From contig JAQXDW010000042.1 of assembly GCA_029251165.1 (NCBI GenBank), positions 1 through 64,000 of the forward strand: a stretch of 64,000 nucleotides of DNA. Direction: 5' to 3'. The translations under genes and the position numbers were made by a program. Below the pieces are notes generated by a model. The model searched no databases. It worked only from the letters and a program-made list of their open reading frames with translations, and was not told the origin of the DNA. The DNA is from Myxococcota bacterium (GTDB lineage: Bacteria; Myxococcota_A; UBA796). Below are positions 47,726 to 56,693 of the stretch, in pieces (position 1 is the stretch's first letter; the number at the start of each line of letters is the position of its first letter).

Positions 47726-48481
47726 CTGAGGCGATCGAGAAGACGGTTTCGGCCACAAGCACCAGAAACCGAGCAGCACCGCATCAACCACCACATCCGC
47801 GTTCCGCGCGTTCTTCTTATCGATGAGGAGGGCAACAAGCTCGGCGTGATGCCGACCCGCGATGCGCTCGAGCTCGCGATGGACCGTGGCATGGATCTGA
47901 TCGAAGTTGCTCCCACCGCACGTCCCCCTGTTTGTCGCGTCGGCGACTACGGTCGGCTGAAGTACGATCGAAAGAAGCGGGAGGCCGAGGCTCGCAAGAA
48001 CCGCAGCACGGTCCTGCTCAAGGAGATCAAGGTCCGCCCAAAGACCGACGATCACGACATGGGCTTCAAGATCAAGAACGCGCTGAAGTTCCTTGGAGAA
48101 GGCAACAAGGTCAAGGTCACGGTTCGCTTCCGTGGTCGTGAGCATGCTCACCATGACATCGGCGCGCAGCAGTGCATGCGCCTGTTCAACGCGGTCAAGG
48201 AGTATGCCGTCGTCGAGATGCGCCCTCGTATGGAAGGCCGCCAGATGACCATGATCATTGCCCACAACGGCAAGCCTGTTCCGAAGCGCTCCCCAGCGAA
48301 AGAGGAGGCTGATGCCGCTGCTGAGGCCGCTGCTGAGGCCGCTGCTGAGGCGACTGCTGAGGCGACCGAAGAGGCTGCTGCTGAGGCGACCGAAGAGGCC
48401 GCTGCTGAGGCGACCGAAGAGGCCGCTGCTGAGGCGACCGAAGAGGCCGCTGCTGAGCAGGACGAGGCTGGAGAAGAGTGA
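47726..48481 (+). CDS. infC: Translation initiation factor IF-3 with Ala/Glu-rich C-terminal extension; probable CTG start
   Basis: RINHHIRVPRVLLIDEEGNKLGVMPTRDALELAMDRGMDLIEVAPTARPPVCRVGDYGRLKYD..VKVTVRFRGREHAH..; AGAGG 6 nt before CTG at 47726; no in-frame ATG/GTG nearby. Confidence 0.9.
   Translation: MRRSRRRFRPQAPETEQHRINHHIRVPRVLLIDEEGNKLGVMPTRDALELAMDRGMDLIEVAPTARPPVCRVGDYGRLKYDRKKREAEARKNRSTVLLKEIKVRPKTDDHDMGFKIKNALKFLGEGNKVKVTVRFRGREHAHHDIGAQQCMRLFNAVKEYAVVEMRPRMEGRQMTMIIAHNGKPVPKRSPAKEEADAAAEAAAEAAAEATAEATEEAAAEATEEAAAEATEEAAAEATEEAAAEQDEAGEE
48362..48457 (+). repeat. 24-bp coding tandem repeat x4 (GCGACCGAAGAGGCYGCTGCTGAG = ATEEAAAE) in infC
   Basis: Direct reading. Confidence 0.95.
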
Positions 48482-48490
48482 GCTGTTGAG

Positions 48491-51082
48491 TCAGCGCGTG
48501 GTCTTCGGCGGCTCTGCCCGCGCGAAGGTCACCGCAGGCTCGACGGTGCTGCTCCGCACTGAGCTCTCGCGATGGGGCCGTCCGCTGTCGGACGGCCCTC
48601 TTTGGTCGGTGTTGCCGTCCTGATAGAACCGACTGAGGGTCTCCAAGACGGCTCTTCCCGGTGCTCGGATGGTCTCCATCTTCGGAAGTGAGTCGATGAA
48701 GATTCGTCCGTACCAGCGACGGCTGACCCGCTTGTCCAGCACCAGCACCGAGCCCCGATCGCTCTGTGTACGGATCAGCCGGCCAAAGCCCTGGCGAAAC
48801 CGCAGCACCGCTTGTGGGAGCGAGTAGGTCCGGAAAGGATCGACACCCTGTGCAGCGAGCAGCTCATGTCGTGCCTGCTGGACGGGATCCGTCGGCACCC
48901 TGAACGGCAGCCGAGGGATGATGACGAGCCGCAGGGAGTCCCCCTTTACCGAGACGCCTTCCCAGAAGCTGTCGGTCCCAAACAGCACACTGTCGGGGCT
49001 GTTGCGGAAGGCTTCGAGGAGCCTTGCCCTGCCCATCTCTCCTTGACGAAGCAGCAGGAAGCGGCTGCCGAGGGCCTCTGAGACGCGACGATGCAGCCCT
49101 CGCAGCAGTCGAAAGCTGGTGCAGAGGACGAACGCGCCGCCTCCGCTGACTTGGAGCGCATCGATGATGAACCGCGCACAGACCAGCTCGAACTCTGGGT
49201 CGTTGGGAGCGGGGATGTCGGTGGGGAGGCCGAGCAGCGCCTGCCGGTTGTAGTCAAAGGGGGAGGGGAGGGTGGCCAGCCGGATGGTGAGCTGCCGGGG
49301 GCCGGGCTCGGTGAGGCCGACGCGTCCGAGGAAGTGATCGAACTGGTTGTCGACGGTCATCGTCGCGGAGCAGGTTGCGATGGCCTTGAGGGGATCAAAC
49401 ACCTTCGCGCGGATCAGCGGACCGACCTCCACCGGGGCAGAGCACAGCGCCGCGGTCGGCGCGCGTGAGCGCCCACGGGCCTCCTCAATCCAGCGAACCT
49501 GCTCGGTATTGTCGGAGAGGAATTCGTAGAGGAAGCTTGCGTGCTCGCCGATCTTTCGCCGTGATCGTGCGAGATCCATCACCGGCTGCGGATCTTTGAG
49601 GTGAAAGCTCTCCGGCAACTCCTTGAGCACGCTCTCCAGCTTCCCGAGGGTATGGGCCGCTCGGGCCAGCCGCTCAGCGGCACCGGTGATGGTCGGGACT
49701 GCGCTGAGCTCCCAGAACGGCTCCTCCTGGACCTGCGGTGTGATTCGAACCGTTCGCTTCTCTGGTGAGAGCACCGAGGAGGCGAGGTTCTCCAGCCACC
49801 AGCTGACCCGATCGTGCAGGTCCGTGAGATCGACGATGGCCTGATCGGCCAGCTTGCGAGCGACCTGCTGACGATCGGGAGGCAGGGGACTGTCGGCGGC
49901 GATGTGGAAGCCCAGGAGCCGCTCCAGCGCACCCGGGCGCTTGCGCCGAGAGATGAGCCGACCCGTCGACCGACGGATTGCCCGTGCCGTGGCCTGCTGA
50001 CGGAACAGCGAGGTGGCGGCATCTTCGAGGTGGTGCCCCTCGTCGAGGATGAGGCGATCGAATCGGGGGAGGATGCCGTCTCCGCCGGTCTCGGACTTCA
50101 CCAGCAGGTCTGCGAGCAGGAGGTGGTGGTTGACCACCAGGAGGTGGGCATTCGCAGCCTCTCTGCGCGCCTGGTAGTAAAAGCACTCGTTGAAGTGGGG
50201 GCAGCGGGCACGCAGCGTCTGATCGTGGTCTGAAGCGACCAGGTCCCAGATCTCCTCCTCGACCGGGAACGCCATGTCGCTGCGGCTGCCTTCTGCGGCA
50301 TGGTCTGCCCACTCTGCAATCCGATGGAGGATCGGCGCGGCGCCGTCTCTGGTGGACTCTTCCTTGAGCCGCCTCCGACAGAGATAATTGGACCGTCCCT
50401 TGAGCAGGGCGTAGCGAAACTCCAGTCCGGCCCGCTGCATCACTGGAATGTCTGAGGTGACAAGCTGGCTCTGGAGGTTGATGGTGAAGGTTGCGACCGC
50501 CACCCGTGCCTCGTTCTTGAGCGCCCAGAGGGTGGCCGGGACGAGGTAGGCCAGGGACTTGCCGGTTCCAGTTCCGGCCTCGGTGACGGAGATGTTGCCT
50601 TCGTTGAGGGTCTCTGCCACCCGCAGCGCCATCTCGACCTGAGCATCGCGGGACTCGTAGCCGGGCATGGTGCGCAGCATCGTTGTTGAGAAGAACCGAC
50701 GGATCTCGTCTTCAGAGACCGACTCCATTGGCTTTCGATAGGGCTCGACCACCCACAGCGCTCGCTTCACGGCGTTGTCGACAATGACCACGCCGACCCC
50801 ATCCTCGCCGTAGCGATTTGCCAGCATCATGTCTGCTTGTGAGGCCTCGAGTCTGCCGGAGGGGTGGTTGTGAATGACCACCTCTCCGGGCTTCGGGCGG
50901 CTCAGCAAGGCTGGAACGGAGTCCTGGTTGCCGCGACAGTGGACCTCAAGGGCCTCGACGTCTCCGTCTCGATTGATCTGCCCGATGGCGAAGATCTCGA
51001 TGCCGCCGGCCTCGGTGATCGCGGCACGCATGGTCGCGGCGGCGCGTCGAGTGAAGCGGAGACTGGAGGCAGGCATCTTCAA
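48491..51082 (-). CDS. DinG/XPD-family helicase with N-terminal RadC-like JAB/MPN domain
   Basis: JAMM motif VVIHNHPSGRLEASQADMM; helicase TEAGTGTGKSLAYLVPA, LILDEGHHLEDAA, putative FeS cysteines (YLCRRRL, ARCPHFNECFY), DSFWEGVSVKGDSLRLVIIPRLPF. Confidence 0.9.
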   Translation of the reverse strand: MKMPASSLRFTRRAAATMRAAITEAGGIEIFAIGQINRDGDVEALEVHCRGNQDSVPALLSRPKPGEVVIHNHPSGRLEASQADMMLANRYGEDGVGVVIVDNAVKRALWVVEPYRKPMESVSEDEIRRFFSTTMLRTMPGYESRDAQVEMALRVAETLNEGNISVTEAGTGTGKSLAYLVPATLWALKNEARVAVATFTINLQSQLVTSDIPVMQRAGLEFRYALLKGRSNYLCRRRLKEESTRDGAAPILHRIAEWADHAAEGSRSDMAFPVEEEIWDLVASDHDQTLRARCPHFNECFYYQARREAANAHLLVVNHHLLLADLLVKSETGGDGILPRFDRLILDEGHHLEDAATSLFRQQATARAIRRSTGRLISRRKRPGALERLLGFHIAADSPLPPDRQQVARKLADQAIVDLTDLHDRVSWWLENLASSVLSPEKRTVRITPQVQEEPFWELSAVPTITGAAERLARAAHTLGKLESVLKELPESFHLKDPQPVMDLARSRRKIGEHASFLYEFLSDNTEQVRWIEEARGRSRAPTAALCSAPVEVGPLIRAKVFDPLKAIATCSATMTVDNQFDHFLGRVGLTEPGPRQLTIRLATLPSPFDYNRQALLGLPTDIPAPNDPEFELVCARFIIDALQVSGGGAFVLCTSFRLLRGLHRRVSEALGSRFLLLRQGEMGRARLLEAFRNSPDSVLFGTDSFWEGVSVKGDSLRLVIIPRLPFRVPTDPVQQARHELLAAQGVDPFRTYSLPQAVLRFRQGFGRLIRTQSDRGSVLVLDKRVSRRWYGRIFIDSLPKMETIRAPGRAVLETLSRFYQDGNTDQRGPSDSGRPHRESSVRSSTVEPAVTFARAEPPKTTR
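48575..48603 (+). terminator. Rho-independent terminator of infC, lying in the 3' coding end of the opposite-strand helicase
   Basis: GGGCCGTCCG-CTGT-CGGACGGCCC followed by TCTTT. Confidence 0.8.
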
Positions 51083-51125
51083 CCCTTATCCCAGCGGGAG
51101 ATCGTGGTGGTCCAGAAGCTGTCCG

Positions 51126-53321
51126 TCAGTCTTCAGGACCCTCACCCAGAAGTGAGAAGCCGGACTCCAGCCAGGAGACCACCACATCGCGCATCACCAG
51201 GGCAGGGGCCTTGGGGCGGGGGTCCTCTATCCAGGACGTCAGGGTCTGATGGGTCGAGCCATCGTCGGGCGTGAAGCTGCGCTGGAGGAGACGGTCGGTT
51301 CGAGAGATCTCCAGGGTGACGCTGTAGCCACGGATGATCAGCTCCGTCTGCTCGCACAGGTGGATGTCGCGCTCCAGGCGCAGGTGCTCGGCCTCGATAA
51401 ATGTCAGCCCCGGCATCGTCCGTCGGGCCTCAGACAAGCACCGGCGGGCCTCTTCAAAGTTGCCCTCATAGCGCCGCCAGCGCCCCAGCGCGGTAGATGC
51501 CGCTGCCTTGAGCACGAGGCTGGTCTCCAGACGGGGCATCATCGCCTCGAGCTTCTGGATGGTGTTGGCTGGGTTGGGGGCCATCAGTGCGGACAGCAGC
51601 TCGATCTGGAGGCTCGTAGACTCGGGGAGATCTTCCTCCGTCGTCAACATTCCGTCGAGCATGCGCCAGGTGTTCAGCTCGATCTGATCGAGAAGATCAC
51701 CCTCCGACGACAGAATGGCAGGGAAGCCGGGGATGACCATCGGCAGCTCTGGAGTGGCCGAGCGCAGCCGGAGGGTGAGGTTCTCCATGCCGATGCTCAG
51801 GGCCTCGCCGAGTGCGCCCTCAGCTGCTGGGCGGAGCACCCGAGCAGCCCCGAGCGCGCGGCAGCCCGACAGCGCAACAGCCCGCTCGCTGGCGACCGCT
51901 GCCTGAGCCCACTGTCCGCGGATGAGGTACACGAGGATCTGCATGCCCCATGCGGTGACCGCGTGGGGCTTCTCGGCCAGGATTCCGTTGGCGTACATCA
52001 GCACGTCGTCGAGCTTCTCTGCGTCGTACAAGGCGAAGAATCGATCGATGTCCACCAGCGGCTCGGCGTCAGGAGTCTCGACGTCGCTGTCCTCTTCTCC
52101 ATCCTCAGGCAGCGGACCTTCCTGGAGGATCCGGTGTGAGAAGCCAGTAGCAATCCAGGAAGACGCCAGGTCTTTGAGGAAGTCTGCGACCTGCTCTGGA
52201 GAGCGGTCGTCGTGGCCGGTCATCTGTGCGGCCTCTTCCTCCCAGGAGAAGCCGGTGCTGGTGGCGGTTCGGTAGATCGACAGGTTGAAGCCGAAGCCGC
52301 TCAGCTCGATCTCGCCGGCCTCCAGAAGCCGGCGGTCTCGTGACAGCAGGCTTCGCTCTCGGCGCGGACGGTGACCGGTCATCCCCTCTAAGATGCGGCC
52401 AGCCTCCATGAAGTCACACCGCCAGCGTGCACAGCGCGCCAGGGCCAGCCGGACTGCCCCTCTCCAGTGCGCGGCTGCGTTCTCCTGGTGCTCGACCAGA
52501 AGAAGCCGCGACTGACTCAGCGAGGGGGCGAGCAGTCCGATGAACAGCATCCGATGTGTCTCGTCGAGCCCGACATCATCGAGCCACTCCAGCGCCATCT
52601 GGACCACGGTGACGTTGGTCTGGCGGATTGCCTCGGCCTCATCGCGAGACAGCGTGCGCAGACCGGGGATGCGGAACCAGGACTCCGGACGGCGCGCCTC
52701 GAGGCGGAGGTAGAGGCCATCTTGAGCACGGCTGAGGGCATCGGACTGCCGGCCCTGGAGCATCGCAGCGATGGCGCTGAGGGTGACGACATGGCGAACT
52801 GGGTAGCGCAAGAGGAGAGCATCGGCGGTGGCGATGACGTCTGAGAACCGGCCAAGGCAGAGCTGGCTGGCTGCGACGAGGTAGGCCCCCACGATGCTGC
52901 CGGGATCAGCACGACACTCCGCTCCGGCGGCCTCCAGAAGCATCTCGGGGTCCTCTTGCAGGAGCTTCAGCGCCTCACCTGGGTTGAGCAGCGGGCCGTC
53001 CTCGATGGTCGGCCCCGAATGGGGACGGATCGCGGCGATGCGCTCGCTGACGGAGAGGGCCGCCTGCAGCGTCAGCCAGATCTGCTCGTGGTACTCCCCC
53101 TCAAACAGGTTGTCTCCGATCGCGGAGAGTTGTCCATGGAGACGCGCGAACCGGGCCTGAACCCCTGGATCTTGGCTCTGGTGGATCGTGGCATCTCGAG
53201 TGAGCGAGACCAGGTCTTGAAGCGGTTCATAGACTTCGTTGAAGGCTTCTTCTGGTGACAGTGGCTCGGCAAGTATGCCGTTGAGCCGCTCCGTAATTTC
53301 GACGATGCTTCGGTAGCTCAT
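51126..53321 (-). CDS. Uncharacterised 731-aa alpha-helical (possibly TPR-like) protein
   Basis: Intact long ORF with helical repeat-like composition; no family recognised. Confidence 0.6.
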   Translation of the reverse strand: MSYRSIVEITERLNGILAEPLSPEEAFNEVYEPLQDLVSLTRDATIHQSQDPGVQARFARLHGQLSAIGDNLFEGEYHEQIWLTLQAALSVSERIAAIRPHSGPTIEDGPLLNPGEALKLLQEDPEMLLEAAGAECRADPGSIVGAYLVAASQLCLGRFSDVIATADALLLRYPVRHVVTLSAIAAMLQGRQSDALSRAQDGLYLRLEARRPESWFRIPGLRTLSRDEAEAIRQTNVTVVQMALEWLDDVGLDETHRMLFIGLLAPSLSQSRLLLVEHQENAAAHWRGAVRLALARCARWRCDFMEAGRILEGMTGHRPRRERSLLSRDRRLLEAGEIELSGFGFNLSIYRTATSTGFSWEEEAAQMTGHDDRSPEQVADFLKDLASSWIATGFSHRILQEGPLPEDGEEDSDVETPDAEPLVDIDRFFALYDAEKLDDVLMYANGILAEKPHAVTAWGMQILVYLIRGQWAQAAVASERAVALSGCRALGAARVLRPAAEGALGEALSIGMENLTLRLRSATPELPMVIPGFPAILSSEGDLLDQIELNTWRMLDGMLTTEEDLPESTSLQIELLSALMAPNPANTIQKLEAMMPRLETSLVLKAAASTALGRWRRYEGNFEEARRCLSEARRTMPGLTFIEAEHLRLERDIHLCEQTELIIRGYSVTLEISRTDRLLQRSFTPDDGSTHQTLTSWIEDPRPKAPALVMRDVVVSWLESGFSLLGEGPED

Positions 53322-53476
53322 CTGTCCACTCCGCGCGCGGTCGCTTCACAGTAACGAGCAGAGTGCGTGCGGCCATCCATCTGGGGTCGCCCCCCACCGA
53401 GCTGGATGCGGAAGGGGACGAGCGGTGTGGTTGGATTGGGAAGTGAAGGCACGCGGAGTAGCTAACCCCGGCGACT

Positions 53477-55462
53477 TCAGCCTGCCCGGTACATCCCGGT
53501 CAGGTAGTCCATTACCATCCGGTGAGTGTTGAACACTGGCATGCAGGTGGCGATGGTGTGAGCCATGATCTTCGCCCATCGATCGGGCTGCTGGAAGGCC
53601 GGGAGGATCTCGCTGGTCAGGACCGAGTACAGGCTCTCGATGTCTGCAGCGTCCTGAGCCTCGGTGTCTTCCCAGTCTCGAGTGGTGCCGATTGCCCAGC
53701 CATTTCGTCCATCGAACGCTTCTGGCCACCAGCCGTCAAGCACCGAGCAGTTTGGATTTCCATTCAGGGCAGCTTTCTGACCGGAGGTACCGCTGGCCTC
53801 ACGGGGACGCCGGGGGTTGTTGAGCCAGACGTCGCAGCCCTGGGTCATCAGACGTCCGAAGTCCGCCTCGTAGTTTGGAATCAGGATGACCCGGTCGCGG
53901 AAGCGTGGATCTCGTGCCCACCGCAGCACCCGAGCGATGATCGCCTGACCGGCGGTGTCGTTGGGGTGCGCCTTGCCGCCGTAGACGATCTGCACGCCCT
54001 GATCGAGCAGCGCGGCGAGCCGGTCGGGATCGGTGAAGATGAGATCACCACGCTTATAGGGCGCGAACCGACGGGCGAAGCCAATGGTCAGCGCGTCGGG
54101 ATCGAGGACGTCGCGGCCCACACGCTTGCGAACCTCTTCGACGAGCCGGCCACGCATCGCGCGTCGGGCGGCGAGCAGCGTCTTGGCTGGGAGGCTCTCT
54201 GCGTTGCTCCAGAAGGTGAGGTCGGAGTGCTGCGCACGCCAGCCGGGGAGTCTGTCGTCAAACAGCGCCTCCATCTCCGGTGCTAACCACGCTCCGGGAT
54301 GGACACCGTTTGTGATGTGGTCGATCTGGAAGCCGAGTTCTTCGAACATCCCGCGAGAGACCTCGCCGTGGAGCTCGGAGACACCGTTGGCTGCCCGGCT
54401 GCCACGGAGGGCAAGCACGGTCATGCTCAAGGGGGTGGAGAGATCGGTGGGATCCTCGCGACCGAGATCCATGAACGTGCCCTCGCGCAGCTCCAGGGAG
54501 TCTCGGTAGGGGCCGAGGAGGTCGTTGACGCTCTCCCACCAGAACCGGTCATGACCGGCAGGAACGGGGGTGTGAGTGGTGAACACACACTTCTGCTCGG
54601 TGGCGTCCCAGGCCGCTTGTCGAGAGAGTCCGTCGCGCATGCTGTCTGCCCACAGCTCCAGCACGCTGAACGCGGCATGCCCTTCGTTCATGTGAAACAC
54701 GTCGGTCTCACGGCCGAGGGCGTTCATCAGGCGGACGCCGCCGATGCCCAGCAGGATCTCCTGTCCGATGCGGGTGCGGCTGTCGCCGCCATAGAGTCGG
54801 CGGGTGAGGTCTCGGACCTCTTCGCTGTTCTCTGGGAGGTTGGTGTCGAGAAGGTAGAGGCGGACGCCGGCGAGTCGTGCTTCCCAGGCTCGGGCGACCA
54901 TGTCCTCGCTGCCGTAGGGAATGGTGATCTGGAGGGGCTGTCCTGCATCATCGAGCACCGGGCGGAGCGCGAGATCTGTCGGAGAGCGAAGCGGGTAGGC
55001 GGAGGACTGCTGGCCCTCGTGGAGGACCTGGAAGAAGTAGCCCTCTCGGTAAAACAGGCCGACTCCGGCGAAGTCCAGGCCGAGATCGGCCGCGCTGCGG
55101 ATGTGATCTCCGGCGAGGATGCCGAGTCCACCCGAGTAGATGGGCAGTGACTCATGAATCCCGAATTCCATACACAGATAGGTGATGGTCGGGCAGTCGG
55201 GCATCGGGGGCGCGGCGCGCACGGCCTCCCAGCGCGCTAAAAGGGGGGCGGCCCGCTCCAGCCATGCATCGGGAATCGTCTCCACCTCGCGCAGCATCGC
55301 AACGGGGCTGTGGTTCAGCGCGTCCCACAGGGTCGGATCGAGGTCGCGCCACAGCGCATTTACCCCAGGGATTCCGCTCCACCAGAGGTCGTAAGCCAGC
55401 TCAGTCAGTTGTTCTCTCATAGGGTAGACGTGTATCAGATTCGTCTCGATGTGGTGACTCAT
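53477..55462 (-). CDS. glgP: Alpha-glucan phosphorylase (GT35, short form)
   Basis: YLCMEFGIHESLPIYSGGLGILAGDH, EASGTSGQKAALNGNPNCSVLDGWW; start MSHHIETN. Confidence 0.93.
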   Translation of the reverse strand: MSHHIETNLIHVYPMREQLTELAYDLWWSGIPGVNALWRDLDPTLWDALNHSPVAMLREVETIPDAWLERAAPLLARWEAVRAAPPMPDCPTITYLCMEFGIHESLPIYSGGLGILAGDHIRSAADLGLDFAGVGLFYREGYFFQVLHEGQQSSAYPLRSPTDLALRPVLDDAGQPLQITIPYGSEDMVARAWEARLAGVRLYLLDTNLPENSEEVRDLTRRLYGGDSRTRIGQEILLGIGGVRLMNALGRETDVFHMNEGHAAFSVLELWADSMRDGLSRQAAWDATEQKCVFTTHTPVPAGHDRFWWESVNDLLGPYRDSLELREGTFMDLGREDPTDLSTPLSMTVLALRGSRAANGVSELHGEVSRGMFEELGFQIDHITNGVHPGAWLAPEMEALFDDRLPGWRAQHSDLTFWSNAESLPAKTLLAARRAMRGRLVEEVRKRVGRDVLDPDALTIGFARRFAPYKRGDLIFTDPDRLAALLDQGVQIVYGGKAHPNDTAGQAIIARVLRWARDPRFRDRVILIPNYEADFGRLMTQGCDVWLNNPRRPREASGTSGQKAALNGNPNCSVLDGWWPEAFDGRNGWAIGTTRDWEDTEAQDAADIESLYSVLTSEILPAFQQPDRWAKIMAHTIATCMPVFNTHRMVMDYLTGMYRAG

Positions 55463-55473
55463 GTTTGAGTCAC
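55454..55473. promoter_or_regulatory. 8-bp inverted repeat GTGACTCA-TGTT-TGAGTCAC spanning the glgP start codon
   Basis: Direct reading in the divergent glgP/aminotransferase region. Confidence 0.6.
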
Positions 55474-55496
55474 GATGCCATTCAAGGAGCCCAGAC

Positions 55497-56693
55497 GTGC
55501 CCCGACACCCCGCCGCAGCACCGCACATCACCGCAATCCCTGGCGGAGTCTTCTCTCGCTTCCGCTCTCGGATCGCGACCCTGACTGGAGAGGTCTACCC
55601 CTTGCATGTCGGCGACACCTGGATGGAGCCGCTGCCTGCGGCGCGCATGGAGGCGCTGACCACGGCTGCACACCCCGGCCTGCATCGCTACCCTCCGGTC
55701 AACGGGATCCCGGAGCTGCTCGCTGCGCTCGCGGTGCGCCACGGCGTGGACTCGGGGCGCATCTTGATGACCTGCGGGGCGACCGGGGGGCTCAAGGCGG
55801 TGGCGGGTGCGATGCTGGCACCGGGAGAAGAGGTCCTGATCCTCGCACCTTATTGGCCGCTCATCGCTGGGATTGTCGCGACCAGCAACGGCACGCCGGT
55901 CGAGGTTCCGTTCCTCGATCGGGGGGCGGGCGACATCGCCGGTCGGCTGTCGAAGTACCTGACCGACAAGACCGTCGCGATCTACATCAACTCTCCCAAC
56001 AACCCCACCGGAGCGGTGCTCTCTGAGGCGGAGCTGTCTGAGCTGGCGGCGTTTGCGCGTGCGCACGACCTCTGGATCTGGGCCGACGAGATCTATGAGC
56101 ACTATGCCTACACAGCAGACTGCCATCCCGTCGCGGGCTTTGCGCCAGAGCGCACGGTGTCGGTCTTCAGCTTCTCGAAAGCCTATGGACTGGCGGGCAG
56201 TCGGTGTGGATATCTCATCGGACCCGATGCTCAGGCAACAGGGCAGATCCGCAAGTCGCTCATCCACGCCTTCTACTCTGCTCCCCGAGCCAGCCAGCAG
56301 TCCGCGCTCGCAGCGCTGCTCGGGGGAGATGCCTGGCTGGCCGACGCTGCGGCGCAGTATGAGTCCGCGGGAGCGAATGCGGCACTGACCCTCGGGCTTC
56401 CAGCCCCACAGGGCGGCACGTTCCTGTTCTTCGATGTCTCCGATTGCCTGGACGAGCGGGGCCTTGATGGCTTCTTGTTTGATTGCCTGGAGGAGAACCT
56501 CATCCTTGCACCGGGGGCCTCATTTGGCCCCGGGCACTACAGCAATTTCGTCCGTCTTTGCTTCACCGCCGCACCGCCCGAGGTCGTTCAGCGCGGGGTC
56601 GAGAAGCTCGCGGCCCTCATCGCGCGATCACGTCTCCGTGCTCTGCAGCATGGTGGCTGCGGCCCGCTCGATGACCGGAAGGCGAGTCGCTGA
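55497..56693 (+). CDS. Class I/II PLP-dependent aminotransferase (GTG start)
   Basis: YINSPNNPTGAVLSEAEL, VFSFSKAYGLAGSRCGYLIG; AAGGAG RBS before GTG. Confidence 0.88.
   Translation: MPRHPAAAPHITAIPGGVFSRFRSRIATLTGEVYPLHVGDTWMEPLPAARMEALTTAAHPGLHRYPPVNGIPELLAALAVRHGVDSGRILMTCGATGGLKAVAGAMLAPGEEVLILAPYWPLIAGIVATSNGTPVEVPFLDRGAGDIAGRLSKYLTDKTVAIYINSPNNPTGAVLSEAELSELAAFARAHDLWIWADEIYEHYAYTADCHPVAGFAPERTVSVFSFSKAYGLAGSRCGYLIGPDAQATGQIRKSLIHAFYSAPRASQQSALAALLGGDAWLADAAAQYESAGANAALTLGLPAPQGGTFLFFDVSDCLDERGLDGFLFDCLEENLILAPGASFGPGHYSNFVRLCFTAAPPEVVQRGVEKLAALIARSRLRALQHGGCGPLDDRKASR

Noticed and set aside
48300-48460. 24-bp direct repeats as a possible CRISPR-like array
   Set aside because: In-frame coding repeat without spacers inside infC
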